The notes beneath the pieces were generated by a model. That model was not told where the DNA came from. It did not search any database and was given only the letters and a program-made list of their open reading frames with translations. Source: Brachynemurus nebulosus (taxonomy: Eukaryota; Arthropoda; Insecta; Neuroptera; Myrmeleontidae). From it: 64,000 nt of DNA. Made by a program: the position numbers and the translations under genes. This document shows positions 1-10,525 of this stretch, in pieces (positions within the stretch are counted from its first letter, which is position 1; every line of letters begins with the position of its first letter). The stretch lies in assembly GCA_035578155.1 (NCBI GenBank), contig JAPWDM010000016.1:12568608-12632607 (forward strand), given 5' to 3'.

Positions 1-720
1 TATAATCACATATTTTAAATACTTTTACGTTAGATTTACTACTGATACCTATTCAATTTTGTATATAGCAGTATAAGCATGGATCATAAATTATTACAAT
101 ATCTTCAGTTTTGTTTAATGTTTTCCAGATGCCCAAATGATCAAATACCTTATATTCATTCATATGTTTTTACACATAGTTTTTACAATTCTGGAATACA
201 TATTTTTAAGTATTTTTCTGTCGAAAAAAATACAAAATTACTTATGTTTGGGTAAAATATTTTACTATTGTACTAAACTATTGTTGAGTACTAATGGTAT
301 TTAAAAAATTCGTTGCTCTGCGTAAATAAAAGGGTGACATTTAAAAATTGATATCCATGTATTTTTTTCAAAATTATTTTAGAATTGCTACCACGTCTTG
401 GAACTATTTAAACTGTGGTTTTTCACCCTTGCAGTTCGTGTGTGTAGGTATCTCTTTAAATTAAATAAATGTGTAGTAGAATCGAAGAAAATTTATATTT
501 TATTATTTTTTGTTGTTATTCCGTTTACTTTGTTTTACTATTTTATATTTTGTATTTAGTTTTAGTTAGATTTTTAAAATCTAAAAATGATGGAGTTTGT
601 TATTATTACTGTTATCAATCATTTTCAATAAAACATATAATACCCTACCTACTTATACAAAAACGATTTTCATTAAGCGTTTTTTAATATTTTTATTTTT
701 TCTATATCATTTTCATTCAA
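1..720. other. AT-rich intergenic DNA, nothing recognised
   Basis: The only longish open frame (469-687, +) is made of low-complexity Phe/Tyr/Leu codons from T-rich DNA and shows no domain. No repeat boundary was identified. Confidence 0.5.
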
Positions 721-825
721 TACCGAAAAAATACCGAAATTCTGGAATTCCGGTATTTTAAATTTTAATACCGAATAAATACCGGTATTATAAAAAGACA
801 CCGGTATTCCAATCCCTAGTAACAT
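721..825. mobile_element. Single end of a hAT-like element (ACCGGTATT motifs)
   Basis: The motif ACCGGTATT or its relatives (ATACCGA, CCGGTATT) occurs about six times, and the block stops at CCAATCCCTAG. Read on the minus strand it starts CTAGGGATTGGAATACCGG, which resembles hAT terminal repeats beginning TAGGG. No partner end was found in the 720 bases to the left, so this is a truncated or single-ended relic. The superfamily call rests on the terminal bases only. Confidence 0.4.
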
Positions 826-2164
826 CACTGATGGGGTAACCAACTTTCCATCCCGCAACACAATAAAAAAAATTGTTCGAAACGTCGTTAACGGCAATCC
901 CGTAAATAAACTTAATTCTGAGACTGCTAAATACACACACAATAGAATGTGCCAAACTGCTATGTCCACATAGGGGCACAGGATCCATACAGGAAGCACA
1001 TATGTACAGCATCGTACATATGTATTATGTTATGTTAAAGTAACAATGTTATAACTACGTAATGATTCTTGTGTTATTAGTGTTTTATATTCACTAGGTA
1101 TCAGAGGAGTAACTACAAATTTTGCGCCTTGGAGCGATTTTGATTCAAGCGCTCTTTCAAAAAATCTATTTTTAGAGAAAAATGTAACTGACAAGCAAAA
1201 AACAAGCGGAATGTGATTTTGCCATCTGCCAACTTTACCGAAATAAACACCGCCATTCCTGACTTCTCTGCTTTCTAAGAAAATGATACAACCATGATCA
1301 CTGACTACTACCCATATAATATTCAGAAGCAAACTTCGTATCGCTATACTAGCTTTCTCAGTGTGGACAAAAGTTTACGTCACAAATGACCTAATTTCTG
1401 TCCCACTCCAAACACACAATATGTTACAACATAAATCTCGTATCAATGTATGCGTAATGTACGCATGTGTGTGTATCAACGTCACACTCTGTTTGTTGAA
1501 AGAGGGGACTACACTGTATATGTACATCGTGTACATGCTAGTGTTTCGGTACCTGCATATTACTATATACATATGTATTCGCTTATTGTTGAAAGTGATT
1601 GATAACAATCGATCTGAACACGGTTATAGTTGTTGTGTGACTGACACATTTAAACGGTATCGAACCACTCACAGGCACACTGCTATCCACAATTTTTTAC
1701 ACATACGCTTAGGGCTTGGTACTACCCGTCAAAAATTACTTTCCATTCTTGCGCTCCCTCGAGTGACTGCTCAACCTATTGTACACCTATTGTAATTACG
1801 CCTCTGCTGGATCGGTAAGCCTCATTGAAAGAAAGCGTAATGCTGTAATTGTATTTATAATACTCCATTCCCTAACGACAATAGTTACTATGATTTAAGA
1901 GACAAAAATTTAAAAAAATTTAAAGTTTGTACTACATTTCTAAAAATTGCCATAAATTAAATGAAAAAGACGGATGTGTTTGCATTTCGGAAGTTTTCGC
2001 GAAGTCAAAAAATTTAATCAAAATTTTTTAGAAAGTATATTGAGATTTCGTTAAAAAATTTTTTACTCAATAAAAGAGTAAAATTTTGATTTATTGAAGA
2101 AATTAACTTAAGTTTCAAAAACAGGAACGTTCATTATTGACATTTTTTAAATTTAACATTCGTT
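826..2164. other. No gene seen; slightly less AT-rich stretch at 1.0-1.8 kb
   Basis: A 144-codon frame at 1361-1795 (+) is rich in Cys, Tyr, Val and His from GT/CA and ACATATGT runs. It has no recognisable domain and no splice context, so it is not called. The base composition differs from the flanks, which could reflect an old insertion or the intron of the aquaporin gene. Confidence 0.4.
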
Positions 2165-2176
2165 TTTTTTTTCTAG
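2165..2176 (+). other. Splice acceptor of the aquaporin last exon
   Basis: A run of T followed by TCTAG directly precedes the first codons that match the aquaporin family. The exon begins with the last two bases of a codon, so the intron is phase 1. Confidence 0.7.
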
Positions 2177-2370
2177 CTTTCAATTACACTGGTGGTTATT
2201 TTAATCCGGTGCTTGCAACCGGGTTAAAATGGGGTTGCGATGGGCACACACTTGGTGAATTTTTGATCGTTTATTGGATTGGATCAATAGCCGGATCACT
2301 TGCGCATTTATACATCTATAAATTACCATTTGTACAAAATATTATTTACGGTAAAGAGAAAGAAGATTGA
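2177..2370 (+). CDS. Last coding exon of an AQP11/12-like aquaporin
   Basis: About 64 codons encode the C-terminal part of an aquaporin: the second pore half-helix with NPV in place of the canonical NPA, then the last transmembrane helix (VYWIGSIAGSLAHLYIY), then a short charged tail ending KEKED. A cysteine lies nine residues after the NPV box (ATGLKWGC). That spacing is the signature of the superaquaporin (AQP11/12) group, intracellular-membrane channels for water and small solutes. Drosophila has one such gene (CG12251). The start is set by the TTTTTCTAG acceptor; an open frame starting 40 bases earlier is intronic. Upstream exons with the first NPC-type box were not recognised in 1-2176 and probably lie left of the window. 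The product call is firm; the exact orthologue is inference. Confidence 0.8.
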
Positions 2371-2388
2371 TTCAAATGTACCTACTTA

Positions 2389-2394
2389 AATAAA
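2389..2394 (+). terminator. Poly(A) signal AATAAA of the aquaporin gene
   Basis: AATAAA lies about 20 bases after the TGA stop. Another lies near 2634. The first is the closest candidate for 3' end formation. Confidence 0.5.
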
Positions 2395-2399
2395 ATTTT

Positions 2400-3130
2400 C
2401 ATAAAAAAAACATTCATCCCCAGAAAAAAAAATATAGAAACTAAAATGTACTCAAGAATCAATTTTTAATTTTGATAACCTGCAATTAAATTTTTCAGTG
2501 AAAATTTGGTACTGTTTTATTTTTATTATTATATTACAACTGTATGTTCTTACTATTCACACTGCCAATAATCCTCTAAAACCTGTCAGATTATAATTGT
2601 TATTACATATTATTGTAAATACAACATTTGTAAAATAAAATTATTTAATTTATTGATAGTATTTTTTTATACAATAGTTTTAACTATTAAGTACTCTCTA
2701 CGGGCGATGTCAGTTTCGTCCATTTTAATCACCACAATCAAGTAATAAACCTTTTTTCGTCCGGGGACTTAATTTTATGGTTACATTTTCGTCCGATTTT
2801 ATTATCGGTAATATCCACCTTTATTCAAATTATTTTACTATAGAAAATAAATATGTATCTATAATGTAACACTTATTTTATATGTATCCAAATATTGGAT
2901 ATTTGGAATAAATTTATGATATTAGTTAATGTATGTTGTTATAGTATATTTTTAATAAGTATACATAATATCCCTGTTTCACTATTAAAAAAATTAAGAA
3001 GATATTATCTAAAAAATTAGCTCGTTAGTTGCTAGAGCGCTGTATAATATTAATAAAAAAATTTGAAAATATTTGGATCCATTTAATAATAGGGTGCCAA
3101 TTTCAAATTTCCCAGAGCTGGTGGCGTAAG
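2400..3130. other. Intergenic, nothing recognised
   Basis: AT-rich sequence. The words TTTCGTCC and TTTTCGTCCG recur at 2710-2800 and may be a relic of a repeat that also left CGGCCGAAAGTG and GACGAAAGTG near 3850-3960. Confidence 0.3.
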
Positions 3131-3133
3131 ATT

Positions 3134-3510
3134 CAAAAGTTAAAATTAACATCTAAATACAAAAATAAAATAGAAATTGGATAGTGGATTGGATATTGCT
3201 TCCTTATTTTTTAAATCCCCATTTAATGGAAATTATGCCCAAAAACTGGTATAAAATTTTCGGGTTGCATAATATTAATCCTTATGTTGACGAAAATTCG
3301 ATTTTTCTATCTTGGATGTGGGCAGCAACAGAATAAGGTACTGAGAGGAAGTAGAATATCCGCTGTTCAGAATGTCAACACAAAAGTTATATTTACACCC
3401 AAAAAAAAAAATTAATCCGACAAAAATATTTAGAAAAAAATATAATATTTTTGTAATTATTTAAATTGTAAATTATATGAACTTAATCTATGTTTCCCAG
3501 CATGAGTTTT
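3134..3510 (+). repeat. Direct repeat, copy 1 of 2 (about 380 bp)
   Basis: This block is nearly identical to 4110-4503. Both begin AAAAGTTAAAATT and end CCCAGCATGAGTTTT. Differences are a few substitutions, a short AATATAATA insertion in copy 2 and a longer A run in copy 2. No frame is conserved. It could be a pair of short terminal repeats around 3511-4109 or a local duplication; TG...CA ends are not evident, so an LTR reading is weak. Confidence 0.7.
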
Positions 3511-3959
3511 GGTTAACACTTATTGTAAAGCAACCTGTCCATATTTCTATAAGCTGATTCAAATTATCCAAAAATATTCGAATTACCAGAGACCGCATAA
3601 AAAATTCGAATTAAACAAGTTTGAAATAGCCAGAGTTCACTACTTATGTCATATGTACATACATAAAAAGAATGCTTAGATACTATAGCCAATAATGAAC
3701 AACATGTACAAAGTACATTACAATTTTTTTTAATTATCTACCTATATTTACATATGAAAAATAAATTATACCACATATCCTTTTTGGGTCAATATATTAA
3801 ATGTGCATATAATACACAGGACTTTTATTTAATTATACCTAAACATCTGGGCGGCCGAAAGTGTATATCATAAAAAAAATTTCTCGGACAAAATTGTCAT
3901 TTTATCAGGTACTTTTCAGGTGCAATAAACTTAATTACGATCTTTCCAGACGAAAGTGT

Positions 3960-4080
3960 ATATGCCCCTCTCTACACTCTCGTCGAAGTAGGCCTGACGA
4001 GAGAATGGGGTAGCCGGGGTTGCAGCTCTGGAGCCCGGGTTGGAAGAGGGGGCCCGTAACGGTCAATAAGGGCCCGGGAA
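3960..4080. repeat. GC-rich palindromic relic
   Basis: ACTCTCGTCGAAGTAGGCC occurs here and a variant (GCGTCGAAGTAGGCC) near 4582, after the second direct repeat. The stretch up to 4080 is unusually G/C rich for the region. It looks like a broken copy of the GC-rich MITE family at 4555-4740 and 33713-33878. Confidence 0.4.
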
Positions 4081-4109
4081 AGAGTAAAACGAACATTTTC
4101 TTTTACTTG

Positions 4110-4503
4110 AAAAGTTAAAATTTACATCTAAATACAAAAAAAAAGTAGAAATTGGATAGTGGATTGAATATTGCTTCCTTATTTTTTGAATCCCCATTTA
4201 ATGGAAATTATGCCCAAATATAATAAAAACTGGTATAAAATTTTCGGGTTGCATAATATTAATCCTTATGTTGACGAAAATTCGATTTTTCTATCTTGGA
4301 TGTGGGCAGCAACAGAATAAGGTACTGAGAGGAAGTAGAATATCCGCTGTTCAGAATGTCAACACAAAAGTTATATTTACACCCAAAAAAAAAAAAAAAA
4401 AAAATTAATCCGTCAAAAATATTTAGAAAAAAATATAATATTTTTGTAATTATTTAAATTGTAAATTATATGAACTTAATCTATGTTTCCCAGCATGAGT
4501 TTT
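4110..4503 (+). repeat. Direct repeat, copy 2 of 2
   Basis: Partner of 3134-3510 in the same orientation, about 600 bases further on. It carries a 24-bp A run where copy 1 has about 10, and a nine-base insertion after GCCCAAA. Confidence 0.7.
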
Positions 4504-4554
4504 CGTCATTTATTTTTTGGAGAGAAATTTTTAAGAAATGTGCTTTATTTTTGG

Positions 4555-4740
4555 AGCCCGCCATTTCTCTCCACGGCCCTGCGTCGAAGTAGGCCGAAAT
4601 TTCTCGCTGAAGCTGGCTGAGGCCTGAATAGCGTTACAACACCAACCACGAGGAACCACGAGGTGGCCTTATACACTCCCGTACTAGGTCGCGGTACTCG
4701 TACTTCGCGAGAATGGAATGTAGAGCCTACTTTAAAATAA
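4555..4740. mobile_element. Diverged GC-rich MITE (family of 33713-33878)
   Basis: The order of words TCTCGCTGA, TGAATAGCGTTA, ACACCAACC, GAGG..AC..GAGGTGGCC and TACACTCCCG matches the 33.7 kb MITE (CTCGCTGAGG, TGAATAGCATTA, ACACCAACCTCG, TACATTCTCG). The ends are eroded and no target duplication could be assigned. Confidence 0.5.
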
Positions 4741-5340
4741 ATAAACGTTATTTTTATTATATTTTTATAAGTACAGTGTTACAGGCTTACATAATTATAA
4801 AGAAGACACGACAACTACCGGAAACAGTTTATTATGAGTGTGATCTGAATTAATATTGGCTGTTTTCATTCGATGAAACGGTGCTACAGTACTTCTACAG
4901 TGCACTGTTACATGAAGTCGCTAAAATTATAATCTACAAAAAAGCTTCTTACAAAATTTTTGTCAGACTTGCGGTTACAGAGATAATCGAGTAAATATTT
5001 TCGACCTTCAATTCAAGATGGCGGTCGACCTACAGCACATCAAGTTTCGAAAACTTTGTTTCACATTTGCGATAGAATCCCTTTTGATTTCGTAACAAAA
5101 CCGGTGCTCGTCCGAAATGAACGGTCTCATTATCTATTAATAGAAGTAACTACATACATAAAATAGTATATTAATAAGTACTGCGTGACCTTACTTCCAC
5201 ACATAAATTTAGCTAGTCAGACAAAATGGGCAAGATAAGAAAGATCTGGCCGACCAATAATAGAACTGAAGATTTCATCTTTAATCTGACTAATTTTTAG
5301 CCTTTAGATCGATGGGTAAAGGAGCCTCGAAAAATTAACC
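4741..5340. other. Intergenic, nothing recognised
   Basis: No coding signal. It includes the words GATGGCGGTCGACC and GTGCTCGTCC, which are less AT-rich than the surroundings, but no repeat partner in this window was found. Confidence 0.35.
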
Positions 5341-5361
5341 ACGTTTCGAGGTTCACCCCTG

Positions 5362-5714
5362 ACATTGAAATTATTAGCTTTGTTCCTTTTTCACAAATTT
5401 TTAGTTCAAATCAGTAAAAATCATGCGCAGTTGGAAAAGTTGAAAATAATGCGTTCCTTTTAAAAAAAATATATTACTTGTACTGATAGTTCAATGTTCC
5501 TTTTACTATGAATTTGAATTTGAACTGAGTTCAAAACAGTTCAATCAGTCCGGGATTTTTGTCAAGAATTTGAACTAGAGCTTTGTTCATTTTCCAAAAT
5601 GATGAACGGTTCAAATAATAATGAATTTATCAAATACACATGATCGAATTGAATTATTACTTGAACTAATAATTCTGAATTTTTAAAAAGGAACTCAATA
5701 ATTGTCACTTCTAA
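5362..5714. repeat. Palindromic repeat rich in TTCAA / GAACT
   Basis: Inverted arms pair TTGTTCCTTTTTCACAAATT near 5380 with AATTTTTAAAAAGGAACTCA near 5690. TTCAA and GAACT recur throughout. The right end reads TGTCACTTCTA, which in reverse is TAGAAGTGACA and resembles a hAT end. The left end is not clean and no 8-bp duplication was found. Confidence 0.4.
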
Positions 5715-5783
5715 TGGTAAACTATGACAAGAAAACTGATATTTTCTTTAAATCGGTGGGTAATCATACTTCCGTCTCTCGGT

Positions 5784-6686
5784 TTAAGGGGGGCGGATCC
5801 TCCAGACAACAGGTTTTTTAATAATTTTTTTTAAGAAACGGATACATTTATTGTACATGTTATGGTGTATTCACGCATAAATTTTTATGCAAAAAAAGAA
5901 AAAATGGTGACGCCACAGCTGTTCCAAGTTGACTCTTTTAATTTGCGCCGTGGAATCTCAATCTCTTGTAATCAACTGAATTCAATCGGACAAAAAAAAT
6001 TTTATTAAAATAAGTCATTACGCTTTGCATATGCCTATTTCTGATGAGAAAAATTTTTTTTTTTTCACAATTTAAAATCAAAAAGAAAAAAATTTTACTT
6101 TTTTTTATAAACAAATTGTTATAAACAATATTTATATAGTAATAATTTATACAAAATTTTAGGTATATGCAAAGGCCAATATCTTAAAGAATATCTGTAA
6201 AAAATTTCAAGTTAATATCTTAATAACTTTTTAACCCCTTTAGTACAGCCATATATTCCAGTATTTTAGATAAAAAATTTAATATCTCTATAAGTATAAT
6301 TACAAGTTTGGTATGTTTTGTTTAATTTATTTACAATATGATCACTCTTTACTGTACAGCCTTCAGTTACCGATATAAGACAATATACATTCGTCAGTTA
6401 AATTTTTTCTAAAAATTAGCATGACGAGCTGAGCTCGTCATTAGTCCTAAAGGGGTTAAGTTATGTTCCACGGTGCGGAAAAAGACCTGTTTGGAGAAAA
6501 ACGCTATTAAAAAGTTTTCGTTCTTCGCTATTAAAAAGTAGAGTTAAAAGCAGTTTATCGTTATCTAAAATAATCTTTCTGTTGGGATTAAAGCATTAGA
6601 AATATATTCCTTAAGGTTCAAATGAACTTTTAAAGCAAAACAAAAAATGAAAAATTTGAAAGTTCTGGAGGACCCTCCCCCCTTAA
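5784..6686. mobile_element. TTAA-flanked non-autonomous element with G-rich TIRs
   Basis: The element proper is 5788-6682, bounded by TTAA at 5784-5787 and 6683-6686. The ends are inverted: GGGGGGCGGATCCTCCAGA at the left and, read in reverse, GGGGGGAGGGTCCTCCAGA at the right. TTAA duplication is the mark of piggyBac-type and Kolobok-type transposons; which one cannot be decided from a copy with no transposase. It has been split by a second TTAA element (6231-6459). A relative with the same architecture is at 61011-61898. Confidence 0.7.
6231..6459. mobile_element. Nested TTAA-flanked MITE (229 bp)
   Basis: It begins TTAACCCCTTTAGTAC and ends, in reverse, TTAACCCCTTTAGGAC, with TTAA at both edges. 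A perfect inner hairpin (ACGAGCTGAGCTCGT) lies near the right end. No coding capacity. It is inserted inside the 5784-6686 element and is therefore younger. A truncated second copy is at 12013-12085. Confidence 0.7.
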
Positions 6687-6689
6687 TAT

Positions 6690-7025
6690 AACATAATTTG
6701 TTTCACTTAAATTTAAGCATTATTTACCACTTTAGAATTTAAGAAATTCCCATTTACTTAGCTGTATCTCTTTCATTGTTGCAAATGCGTAAATTTGAAA
6801 TTTGCAGTATTTAATGGTGCCTAGGGCGACACTTAGGGTTAATGTGGCCCTGTTTCGAATATAAGAATTATTTAATTTTTTAACAATGATTCATGCTCAA
6901 TTATATTTAAAAAGGAGCATACCTTACAATTAGTAATACTATCTCGTATAGGCAGACAACTCAACACATAAGTTTTTGACAATGCCGCTAAAACGATTTA
7001 GATTAATTCTTATGGACTTGGGTAC
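6690..7025. other. No gene seen
   Basis: AT-rich spacer between the TTAA element and the LINE relic. The upstream part of the LINE, including its endonuclease, is absent here. Confidence 0.4.
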
Positions 7026-7625
7026 ATATTTTTGTATGCCGTCCGAGCGTCATATCGACTCCACCACGGCGGTCAAAAATATTATACTAATTACGTAATT
7101 GTTACTTTTGGAGTTTTGCAGGGTCATAATATTTCACCACTTTTATTTAACATGTTTATGGCAGACATAGACGACTACTTCAGAAAGTCAGGTGTAAATG
7201 GTATAAATATTGATCACAAAAATGACTTGAATCATCTATTGTATGCAGATGATGTAATTGTATTTAGCCACTCATATGCGGATATGCAAAGAAAGTTAAA
7301 TATACTGGCAGAATATACTAAACAGAATAAATTAACAGTTAACTGCGCCAAATCTAAGATTATAATTTTTCATAAGTCACCAAAATCAAAGAAGTATAAC
7401 CAGTTTAAAATGGATGGAAAAGAATTAGAAACTGTTACCGAATTCAATTATTTAGGAATTAATTTTTTTTAAAACTGGTAAATTTCGAAAAGCATACGAA
7501 TGTTCGAGATCGAAAGCCAACTCTGCCATAGAAAAGGTGAAATAAATCCTTTACAAAAGTAAAACAAATTCAACAGAAGTAATATCAAAACTATTCTAAG
7601 CTCTGATCAGTTCCACTCTATTATA
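7026..7625 (+). pseudogene. LINE reverse transcriptase relic, 5' part
   Basis: The clean frame 7032-7472 encodes the palm of a non-LTR retrotransposon reverse transcriptase: GVLQGHNISPLLFN (RT box 4 region), then LLYADDVIVF with the catalytic YADD, then LTVNCAKSKIIIF and a FNYLGINF box. This enzyme copies element RNA at a nicked chromosomal target. After a T8 run the frame shifts; FKTGKFRKAYECSRSKA continues in another frame with stops. The start is a 5' truncation, since no endonuclease or N-terminal RT is present, as is usual for LINE copies. The clade was not resolved. The gene continues at 8340 after an inserted MITE. Confidence 0.85.
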
Positions 7626-8337
7626 CAGGGTGTTAGTGAATAAGTGCGAAATATTTTAATGGGTGATTGTTAAGGTTTTTTTATGTAAAAAAGTTATATC
7701 AACCTATGTCCGAAAACGCTTAGTTTCCAAGATACAGAGTGTTCAGTTTCTCGTCTTTTTTAAATATTTTCTTAAATATTTCAAAAACGTTTTCAGATAT
7801 TCACATTACATTTGGGATATGCTACGACAGGATAAATACCCATATTCTGAAGTAGACAGAATATTTCCATTCAAACCAGTGGCGTCTGTACGGCCATATG
7901 ATGATATATTTTTGAAGAAAAAAAGGACGCCAATGATTTTTTCCAATTTGAAAATGTTTTTTTAAATATTCTATAAATTGTTGACAAAAATGACCTCTTA
8001 GTATTTTGTCGTTCATGTGTCCGTTTTCAAGATAAAAAACAATTTTCAATTACTGTTCTTACTACAAAACCGGTTTCGGTTCTCGTATTTACTGCTGAGG
8101 TCATTTTATGAAAAAGTCTTGCCAACAAAAAGGTGAAGACGCTTCATTTCTACAGTATGATCACATAATTTGTTTTTAATTTAATACAGAAAAATATTTT
8201 TAAAAAACAAGAAACGGGACACTCTGTATCTTGGAAACTAGGAGTTTTTCGTACCTGGGTTTATATAAACTTTTTTACATAAAAAAACCTCAGCAATCAC
8301 GCATTAAAATTTTTCGCACTTATTCACTAACACCCTG
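7626..8337. mobile_element. TA-flanked MITE with about 125-bp TIRs inside the LINE
   Basis: The 712-bp element begins CAGGGTGTTAGTGAATAAGT and ends with the reverse complement. The two arms remain similar for about 125 bases each, including TTTTTTTATGTAAAAAAGTT and CTAGTTTCCAAGATACAGAG (or close variants). TA dinucleotides flank it at 7624-7625 and 8338-8339. Removing the element and one TA rejoins the LINE reading frame exactly (LLY then SSEIWG), which confirms the boundaries and the 2-bp duplication. This fits a Tc1/mariner-type MITE. Open frames inside (for example 7663-7965) are not supported. Confidence 0.85.
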
Positions 8338-8720
8338 TATAGTAGCGAAATTTGGGGATTTAATTTCCTACAGGACATAGAGAAGACAGAAGTCAGATTT
8401 TGGAAGTCCATAATGCAACTACCAACACAGACACCTGATCACTATGTTCGAATTGAGGTTGGTTGTGTCGATTTAGCTAGCAGTGCAAGTAGTGCAACGT
8501 ATATTCAATTATTGGTGCCGTATACTGAAAATGGACAATAAAAGATTACCAAGACTTTGCTTCGAACGTCTAAAATTTATCGACAATAATTATAATTGTG
8601 ATCTCAGACATAATTGGGCTTCTTCACTAAAATCAATTTTAGAAGAATTGAACAGAGTTGACGATTTGTGTGTCTCTCGTGGCTTCACATTTTAAAAGTG
8701 TAATAAAAAAAAAATTCACC
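8338..8720 (+). pseudogene. LINE ORF2 C-terminal relic and 3' tail
   Basis: This continues the reverse transcriptase gene after the MITE: SEIWGFNFL, then MQLPTQTPDHYVRIEVG, then after a +1 shift near 8485 IFNYWCRILKMDN, RLPRLCFERLKF and NWASSLKSILEEL, ending at the TAA near 8695. This is the cysteine/tryptophan-bearing C-terminal region typical of insect LINEs. An A run follows the stop by about ten bases. The copy is dead: at least two frame shifts plus an insertion. Confidence 0.8.
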
Positions 8721-8869
8721 TTTTTCGAGACCGTAATAAATTTTATGACTTATTTTGGTAAAACAATTTTATCCTTTTAAATTTTTCAGTATTTTTAAAA
8801 TGTGTTAAAAAAAATTTAAGTTCCATAATTATGGATTTATATGTAACTTAACTAAAAATTAATATCTTA

Positions 8870-9595
8870 ATAATATTATAAATATGAAAGTTTGGATGTT
8901 TACATGTTTGGATGTTTGTTCTCAATCACACTGAAACGGTTCGACCAATTTTGATAAATTTTTATATACACACTCCTTATACTCTAAATTAACACATGGG
9001 CTAAATTTTATTCCGGTTGCAAGTTCTTGAGGGATACAAAAACAATTATTCAAACACACTCCAAAAAACCAAACTCAGTTCGACGAAATTTGGTACACTG
9101 GTATTATTTATCCTGAGTTAACAAATAGGATAATCTTATCCCGACTAAAGGTTCCTGTGGGATGACTGAACCGAATTCGATGAAATATAAAATAGAGACA
9201 CTATTTACTATGAGCACATGTAGCAAGAATTTAATAACACGTAGAATAGTTTTATCCCGATTGAATGTTCCCGGGGAATGTAAAAGAAATTCCTAAATCA
9301 TGTCCAAATAATTAAACCGAATTTGATTAAATTTGGTACACAGACATGATTAATCCTGAGTTAACGCATAGGCTAATCTTATCCTGATTAAAGGTTCCTA
9401 TAGGATGACTGAATCGAATTTGATAAAATTTAATATACAAACATTATTTACTATGAACACATACAGTAATAATTTTGAAATAGTTTTAGTCGGGATAGTT
9501 TAATCCCGATTGAAGGTTTCCGGGGGAGAAAGGGAGACACAGGGGGGGGGTGAATTCAATGTGGGTGACGCCGCGGGTCAGACTTAATTATATTA
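8870..9595 (+). repeat. Tandem-module repeat, left half of a large inverted structure
   Basis: It begins TAATATTATAAATATGAAAG and ends near GACGCCGCGGGTCAGAC. In between are three to four diverged modules built of 'CGAATTTGATAAAATTT', 'GTTAACxxATAGGxTAATCTTATCC' and 'GATTAAAGGTTCC'. Repeats with this plan (short head, imperfect modules, GCGGG-type end) are common in insects; I do not assign a class. The modules reappear inverted at 11690-12012. Confidence 0.6.
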
Positions 9596-9639
9596 TAAAA
9601 ATGTGTTGAAATGGTTATGGTATATTATTCAACTAACTA

Positions 9640-10525
9640 AATCGAAGTCGATGAAATTTAGTACACACAGAGACACTATTTACCCTGATCTAACACATGG
9701 TGTAATCTTATCCCGATTAAATGTTCCTGTGGCATTCAATATTATTTAATTATAATAACAGCAAGAAATCATAGATCCTTGAAATGTTTACTAAATTGCT
9801 TACGTTGATTACTAGAACCTGTTGGAAATGTCAAAATCCAAACTAGATTATGAGCTTTTAAAAGTGTAGTTGGTTACAAATGCATACATGCATACAATTT
9901 ATTCATTACTTAATATACCTAAAATAATTTTCAAAAATAATTTTTGAGAATTTGAAAAACTTGTAGTGTGATTTTAAACCATTTTTGAACAATCTACATA
10001 GCCATATTTTCAAAACGGGGGTGGGACAGAATTTAATTAATAATATTTAATATTTTCGTAATTATATAGTTAATTAAATTCCCAAAGAATGAATGTAGTA
10101 ATTATTTACTGTCCTTTAATTGGATTAAAATTGGATTTTTCCGCTATATTCAAATTCTCAGAAAAATATTACCTGAAACTATACATATGTTTGAAGAAAT
10201 TATATACTTAGTTTTTGGGGATTTGCAATATTGTCTGTAGTAATTACCAACAGTGTGGACTTGAAAATTTCGGAAATAAAAAAAAAATATGAACTGTATC
10301 CCACGGTCACAGGGTACATTTGTCCTCACTGAAGGTCCCTAGTTTGCATTTTGAAATTCCCAAATTTAATGCAAGCAATATCAAGGATCTATGATTTTTT
10401 GCTGTTATTAATTAACTGATATTGAATTCACACAGGAATATTTGACCGGGATAAGATTACACCATGTGTTAACTCCGGGTAAATAATGTCTCTCTGTGTA
10501 CTAAATTTAGTTGGATGTGATTTAG
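9640..10525. repeat. Inverted module pair around an AT-rich loop
   Basis: The arm at about 9640-9785 (GATGAAATTTAGTACAC, then TAATCTTATCCCGATTAAA, then AATCATAGATCCTTGAAAT) is mirrored at about 10375-10525 (TCAAGGATCTATGATTTTTT, CCGGGATAAGATTACACCAT, GTACTAAATTTAGTTGG). The loop 9790-10370 shows no gene. Confidence 0.6.

Noticed and set aside
469..687. 72-codon frame starting MCSRIEENLY
   Set aside because: Low-complexity Phe/Tyr/Leu product of T-rich DNA; no family resemblance.
1361..1795. 144-codon open frame
   Set aside because: Cys/Tyr/Val/His-rich translation of GT- and ACATATGT-rich DNA, with an overlapping frame on the other strand and no domain or splice support.
3134..4503. LTR retrotransposon
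   Set aside because: The direct repeats lack TG...CA ends, and no primer-binding site, polypurine tract or gag/pol sequence was seen between them.
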